DNA from: an uncultured Clostridia bacterium
GTDB taxonomy: Bacteria > Bacillota > Clostridia > Christensenellales > Borkfalkiaceae
DNA: 64,000 nucleotides
Reading direction: 5' to 3'
Assembly: GCA_947625605.1 (NCBI GenBank)
Contig: CANQOY010000004.1
Coordinates: forward strand, 1 to 64,000
Shown here one piece after another: positions 60,337 to 64,000 of the stretch. Both the position numbers and the translations under genes were made by a program. Each line of letters opens with the position of its first letter. Position 1 is the first letter of the stretch. Below the pieces are notes generated by a model. That model did not search any database. It worked only from the letters and a program-made list of their open reading frames with translations, and had not been told where the DNA came from.

Positions 60337-62952
60337 CTATTTTCTGCGCTCTCTGCCGTAGTAGGCGTTCAGATACATCTCGCGGATCTCGGAAATCAAC
60401 GGATAGCGCGGGTTGGAGCCCGTGCACTGATCGTCGAACGCCGCCTCGGACATCTCATCGAGACGGGCGAGGAACTCCTCCTCCGTGAATTTGCCCGCGA
60501 GCGCTTCCGCGATCGTCGCGGGAAGGCCGATCTCGCGTTGGAGCTGCTTGATCTTTGCGATCAGGCCCTCGATCAGTTCGTCCTCGCTCCCGCTCAGCCC
60601 GAGGCTGCGGGCAACGCCCGCATAGCGCGCCATGCACTGCGGGTAGGCGTATTGGGGGAACGTCCCCATCTTGGCGGGCGCTTCGGCGCTGTTGAAGCGG
60701 ATGACCTCTTCGAGCATGAGGGAATTGGCCACGCCGTGGGCGACATGGAAGTAGGAACCCAGCTTGTGCGCCATGGAGTGGCAGACGCCGAGGAAGGCGT
60801 TTGCGAACGCCATGCCCGCCATGGTGGCGGCATTTGCCATGCGCTCCCGCGCCTCGGGATCCTGCGCGCCCTGTGCATACGCGCGCGGCAAATAGGTGAA
60901 GATGAGCTTGACCGCCTCCCCTGCGATCCCGTTCGTGAAGTCCGTCGCCATGACGGAGGCGATCGCTTCGAGCGCATGGCTCAAAGCGTCGATCCCCGAT
61001 GCGGCGGTGAGGCCCTTGGGAATGTTCATCATCAGGTCGGGATCGACAATGGCGATATCCGGCATGAGTTCATAGTCCGCAAGCGGGTACTTTGTGCCCG
61101 TCTTTTCATCGGTAATGACGGCAAACGGCGTCACTTCGCTGCCCGTTCCCGCCGTCGTGGGGATGGCCACAAAACTTGCCTTCTCTCCGAGGTGCGGAAA
61201 ACGATAGATGCGCTTCCTGATATCCGAAAAGCGCATGGCCATATCCTCAAAATCCGCCTCGGGGTGCTCGTAGAGGACCCACATGATCTTCGCCGCGTCC
61301 ATGGGAGACCCGCCTCCGACGGCAATGATGACGTCAGGTGCGAACTCTCTGAGCTGCTGCACGCCCTCTTCCGCGCAGGCGAGGGTCGGATCGGGCGAGA
61401 CGTTGAAGAATGTCTCGTGCGCGATGCCCTCCTCGTCGAGGATCGCAGTGATCTTCTTGGTGAAGCCGCTCTCGTACAGGAACCGGTCCGTGACCAAAAA
61501 GGCCCTCTGTTTGCGGTAGACCTCCTTGCCGAGCTCTTTGAGCGCGACGGCGAGACAGCCGCGCTTGAAATACAGTTTTTCGGGCGTTCTGAACCAAAGC
61601 ATGTTTTCTCTCCTTTCCGCGACGGTTTTGATATTGAGAAGGTGTTTTACGCCCACATTCTCGGAGACGGAGTTCCCGCCCCACGAGCCGCATCCGAGCG
61701 TCATCGAGGGATTGAAGCGGAAGTTGTAGAGGTCGCCGATCCCCCCGTGCGCGGAGGGCGTATTGATGAGGACGCGGCAAGTCTTGATCGCGGAACGGAA
61801 GGCTTCGATCTTCTCCGCTCCCCTGATGGGATCGATGAACAGCGAGGACGTATGGCCCAGCCCGCCGTCGCGCACCAGACGGTCGGCCTTGCGGACGGCG
61901 TCCTCAAACGTCTTGGCGCGGTACATGGCGAGCACGGGCGAGAGTTTCTCGTGCGCGAATTCTTCCGAGAGGTCCACGCTCTCCACTTCGCCGACGAGGA
62001 CGCGCGTCCCCTCGGGGACGGAAAACCCCGCGAGCGCGGCGATCTTGGCGGCAGACTGCCCCACGATCCGAGAGTTGAGCGCGCCGTTGATGATCATGGT
62101 CTTGCGGAGCCGCTCCGTCTCCTCGGGGGTCAAAAAGTACGCGCCGCGCACGGTCATCTCCTCACGGAACGCGTCGTAGATGTCATCCGCTACGATCACG
62201 GACTGCTCGGAGGCGCAGATCATGCCGTTATCGAAAGTCTTTGAATGCAGAATGGAGGAGACGGCAAGGCGGATATCCGCAGAGCTGTCTACCACGGCGG
62301 GCACGTTCCCCGCCCCGACGCCCAGCGCGGGCTTCCCCGAGGAATACGCGGCCTTCACCATGCCCGGACCGCCCGTGGCGAGGATGAGATCGGCCTCGTG
62401 CATGACCATGCCCGAGAGCGGAACGGTGGGTTCGTCGATCCAGCCGATGATGTCCTCGGGCGCGCCCGCCTCGACGGCGGCTTCGAGCACGATCCTTGCC
62501 GCTTCGACCGTACAGCGCTTTGCCCGCGGATGCGGCGAAATGATGAGTGCGTTGCGCGTTTTCAGGCAGATGAGGCATTTGAAGATCGCCGTTGACGTGG
62601 GATTCGTCGTCGGGATAATGGCGGCGATGACGCCGATCGGCTCGGCGATACGGGTGTATCCGCCCGCTTCGTCGCGCTCGATGACGCCGCACGTCTTGGT
62701 GTCTTTATAGGCGTTATAGATGTATTCGGACGCGTAGTGGTTTTTGATGACCTTATCTTCCACCACGCCCATGCCCGTCTCCTCGACGGCAAGTTTGGCG
62801 AGCGGAATGCGCATCTTGTTGGCCGCGAGCGCGGCGCGGTAGAAGATCTCGTCCACCTGTTCCTGCGAGTAAGACGCAAACTTTTCCTGTGCCGCACGCA
62901 CTCTTGTAAACAGTTCTTTGAGAGAATCCTCGTCGTGTACGATGGGCTTCAT
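60337..62952 (-). CDS. adhE: Bifunctional acetaldehyde/alcohol dehydrogenase
   Basis: An 871-residue AdhE, which converts acetyl-CoA to ethanol with two NADH. The N-terminal CoA-acylating aldehyde dehydrogenase (about 1-440) has its catalytic Cys246 in DNGMICASEQS. The C-terminal iron alcohol dehydrogenase (about 450-871) has GGGSPMDAAK for NADH and GVCHSMAHKLG with metal-binding His. Start 62952 follows GGAGG at five bases. It is the main redox outlet of a fermenting cell and forms spirosomes in other bacteria. It is monocistronic. Confidence 0.96.
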   Translation of the reverse strand: MKPIVHDEDSLKELFTRVRAAQEKFASYSQEQVDEIFYRAALAANKMRIPLAKLAVEETGMGVVEDKVIKNHYASEYIYNAYKDTKTCGVIERDEAGGYTRIAEPIGVIAAIIPTTNPTSTAIFKCLICLKTRNALIISPHPRAKRCTVEAARIVLEAAVEAGAPEDIIGWIDEPTVPLSGMVMHEADLILATGGPGMVKAAYSSGKPALGVGAGNVPAVVDSSADIRLAVSSILHSKTFDNGMICASEQSVIVADDIYDAFREEMTVRGAYFLTPEETERLRKTMIINGALNSRIVGQSAAKIAALAGFSVPEGTRVLVGEVESVDLSEEFAHEKLSPVLAMYRAKTFEDAVRKADRLVRDGGLGHTSSLFIDPIRGAEKIEAFRSAIKTCRVLINTPSAHGGIGDLYNFRFNPSMTLGCGSWGGNSVSENVGVKHLLNIKTVAERRENMLWFRTPEKLYFKRGCLAVALKELGKEVYRKQRAFLVTDRFLYESGFTKKITAILDEEGIAHETFFNVSPDPTLACAEEGVQQLREFAPDVIIAVGGGSPMDAAKIMWVLYEHPEADFEDMAMRFSDIRKRIYRFPHLGEKASFVAIPTTAGTGSEVTPFAVITDEKTGTKYPLADYELMPDIAIVDPDLMMNIPKGLTAASGIDALSHALEAIASVMATDFTNGIAGEAVKLIFTYLPRAYAQGAQDPEARERMANAATMAGMAFANAFLGVCHSMAHKLGSYFHVAHGVANSLMLEEVIRFNSAEAPAKMGTFPQYAYPQCMARYAGVARSLGLSGSEDELIEGLIAKIKQLQREIGLPATIAEALAGKFTEEEFLARLDEMSEAAFDDQCTGSNPRYPLISEIREMYLNAYYGRERRK

Positions 62953-63027
62953 GCTGACCTCCGAAAGCGTTGCTTTCATAGCGAATTTTCCCGAAAATGC
63001 CGACATTCAAACATTTTCAAAGAGAAT

Positions 63028-63049
63028 ACACCCGCCGCGCGACGGGTGT
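63028..63049 (-). terminator. Weak terminator after valS
   Basis: A 7-bp stem ACACCCG/CGGGTGT with an eight-base loop, extendable by GAA/TTC past one bulged base. It lies nine bases beyond the valS stop (minus strand). The T tract after it is poor (ATTCTCTTTG). Confidence 0.5.
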
Positions 63050-63057
63050 TCTTATCA

Positions 63058-64000
63058 TTACAGCAATTTCATCTGTTCTTCGATCTTCCGCTTCATGTCG
63101 AGGAACTTATCGAGCTTGGCGCGCTCGTCGTCCACAAGTTTTTTGGGCGCCTTGGCGACGAAGTTCTGGTTGGCAAGTTTGCCGTTTGCGCGCGCGATCT
63201 CGTTCATCACGCGTTCGAGCTCCTTTTCGAGACGGGCGCGCTCCTCTTCGAGATCGACGAGTTCCCCGAGCGGAATGAAGATCTGCGCGAGATCCGTGAC
63301 CTTTGCGACCGTCTTTTCCCCCGCGGCCGCGCCGTTTTCGACAAATTCGATCTCGCTCGCCCCCGCAAGGCGGAGGATCTGCCCCTTGTTGGCGGAGATG
63401 AGCCGCTTCGCCTCGGTTGCAAGGTAGATGTGCACCTTTTTGGAGGGTGGGCAGTTCACGGAGACCTTGATGGCGCGCACCGCCTTGATGAGCCCGATGA
63501 CGCCTTCGAACGCCTTCGCCTCCTCGCGGTACGCAAGGCGGGAGTTGTAGCGCGGGAAGTCCGCGGTGATGATCATCCCCTCCGTGTTGGGCAAATAGCC
63601 GTAGATCTCCTCCGTGACGAAGGGCGCAAAGGGATGCAGAAGTTTGAGCGTGTTCCCGAGCACGAACATGAGCACGCCGAGCGTCGCCCGCTTCCTCTCC
63701 CCGTCCGTGCCGTAGAGCGCGGGCTTGGAGAGCTCGATATACCAATCGCAAAAATCATTCCATGCGAAGTCGGTGATCTTGTCCGCCGCGATGCCGAGAT
63801 CGTACTTCTGTAAGGCAAGCGTGACCTCCCGCACCGTCGTCATCAGGCGGGAGATGATCCACCTGTCGGCGGGTTGGAGGCGGATCGAGGCGAGGGAGGC
63901 GGGAACTTCCGTATCCCTTGCGTTCATGAGAACAAAGCGCGAGGCGTTCCAGATCTTGTTGAGGAAGTTGCGCGCGGACTCCACCTTTGCCTCGGTAAAG
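63058..64000 (-). CDS. valS: Valine-tRNA ligase, C-terminal part (cut by window edge)
   Basis: The last roughly 314 residues of a ValS. They begin in the catalytic-core/anticodon region (SARNFLNKIWNASRFVLMN), continue with the anticodon-binding helix bundle (FAWNDFCDWYIELSKP, LHPFAPFVTEEIY) and end in the ValS-specific coiled coil (LEEERARLEKELERVMNEI). The upstream part, including HIGH and KMSKS motifs, is past position 64000, so any T-box leader cannot be seen. It charges tRNA-Val in the cytoplasm. Confidence 0.95.
   Translation of the reverse strand, partial: FTEAKVESARNFLNKIWNASRFVLMNARDTEVPASLASIRLQPADRWIISRLMTTVREVTLALQKYDLGIAADKITDFAWNDFCDWYIELSKPALYGTDGERKRATLGVLMFVLGNTLKLLHPFAPFVTEEIYGYLPNTEGMIITADFPRYNSRLAYREEAKAFEGVIGLIKAVRAIKVSVNCPPSKKVHIYLATEAKRLISANKGQILRLAGASEIEFVENGAAAGEKTVAKVTDLAQIFIPLGELVDLEEERARLEKELERVMNEIARANGKLANQNFVAKAPKKLVDDERAKLDKFLDMKRKIEEQMKLL

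Noticed and set aside
63000..64000. A T-box riboswitch expected for valS
   Set aside because: Only the 3' end of valS is in the window; its leader would lie beyond 64000, and no T-box motif is visible.

Overview
The window looks like the chromosome of an anaerobic, Gram-positive-type Bacillota (class Clostridia, plausibly a gut Christensenellales-like lineage). The evidence is glycyl-radical ribonucleotide reductase (nrdD/nrdG), fermentative AdhE, WhiA with MurB and a PHP protein, many lipobox lipoproteins, GGAGG-type Shine-Dalgarno sites and sigma-A promoters with 17-bp spacers. Taxonomy is an inference; there is no rRNA or tRNA gene. Genes are GC-rich with short AT-rich gaps. Almost all lie on the minus strand; the exceptions are a DeoR-type regulator, a GH128 glucanase and rplI. 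I see no insertion sequence, CRISPR array, integrase or phage gene, and no gap over 300 bases without a gene.

Layout. 1-2967: an AlkP-superfamily hydrolase, an EamA transporter, a zinc-ribbon protein and a TIGR04076-like protein. 3032-12652: a six-gene operon of helical-repeat lipoprotein, DUF4175-like membrane protein, MoxR ATPase, DUF58 protein and two VWA membrane proteins. 12943-42193: about 29 kb of accessory surface and glycan genes. 42259-50979: rRNA methyltransferase-like protein, flavodoxin, two CobW-type GTPases (one with a His/Asp/Cys tandem repeat), M29 aminopeptidase, nrdG, nrdD under two NrdR boxes, and a PfkB sugar kinase. 51126-59323: pfkA, dnaE, whiA, a frameshifted PHP gene, murB and a solute-binding-like protein. 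59521-64000: DUF1540 protein, rplI, adhE and the 3' end of valS.

The most unusual part is 12943-42193. It contains two paralogous operons (23045 to 12943 and 40704 to 34746, the second continuing to 24187) that start with the same four genes in the same order: a circularly permuted GH3 glucosidase with a membrane segment at each end; a four-helix membrane protein with a conserved PIGIYFTV..NMGD motif; a single-pass Ig-like protein; and a small lipoprotein ending in DDIFY..(L/M)NDIA.Y. Large secreted Ig-like, beta-helix and carbohydrate-binding proteins follow. Five proteins of the locus share an unnamed module of about 100 residues (11 copies seen) that opens with L.LYVT and usually ends in W..I..GW. 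A divergent GH128 enzyme points to beta-1,3-glucan as a possible substrate, and a divergent DeoR-family protein is the likely local regulator. No sugar transporter is encoded in the locus. I read it as a cell-surface glucan-binding and -cleaving apparatus, possibly undescribed.

The remaining genes are mostly core metabolism. The murB-PHP-whiA-dnaE genes are chained by 4-nt ATGA overlaps, which helps show that the PHP gene has a single-base frameshift.
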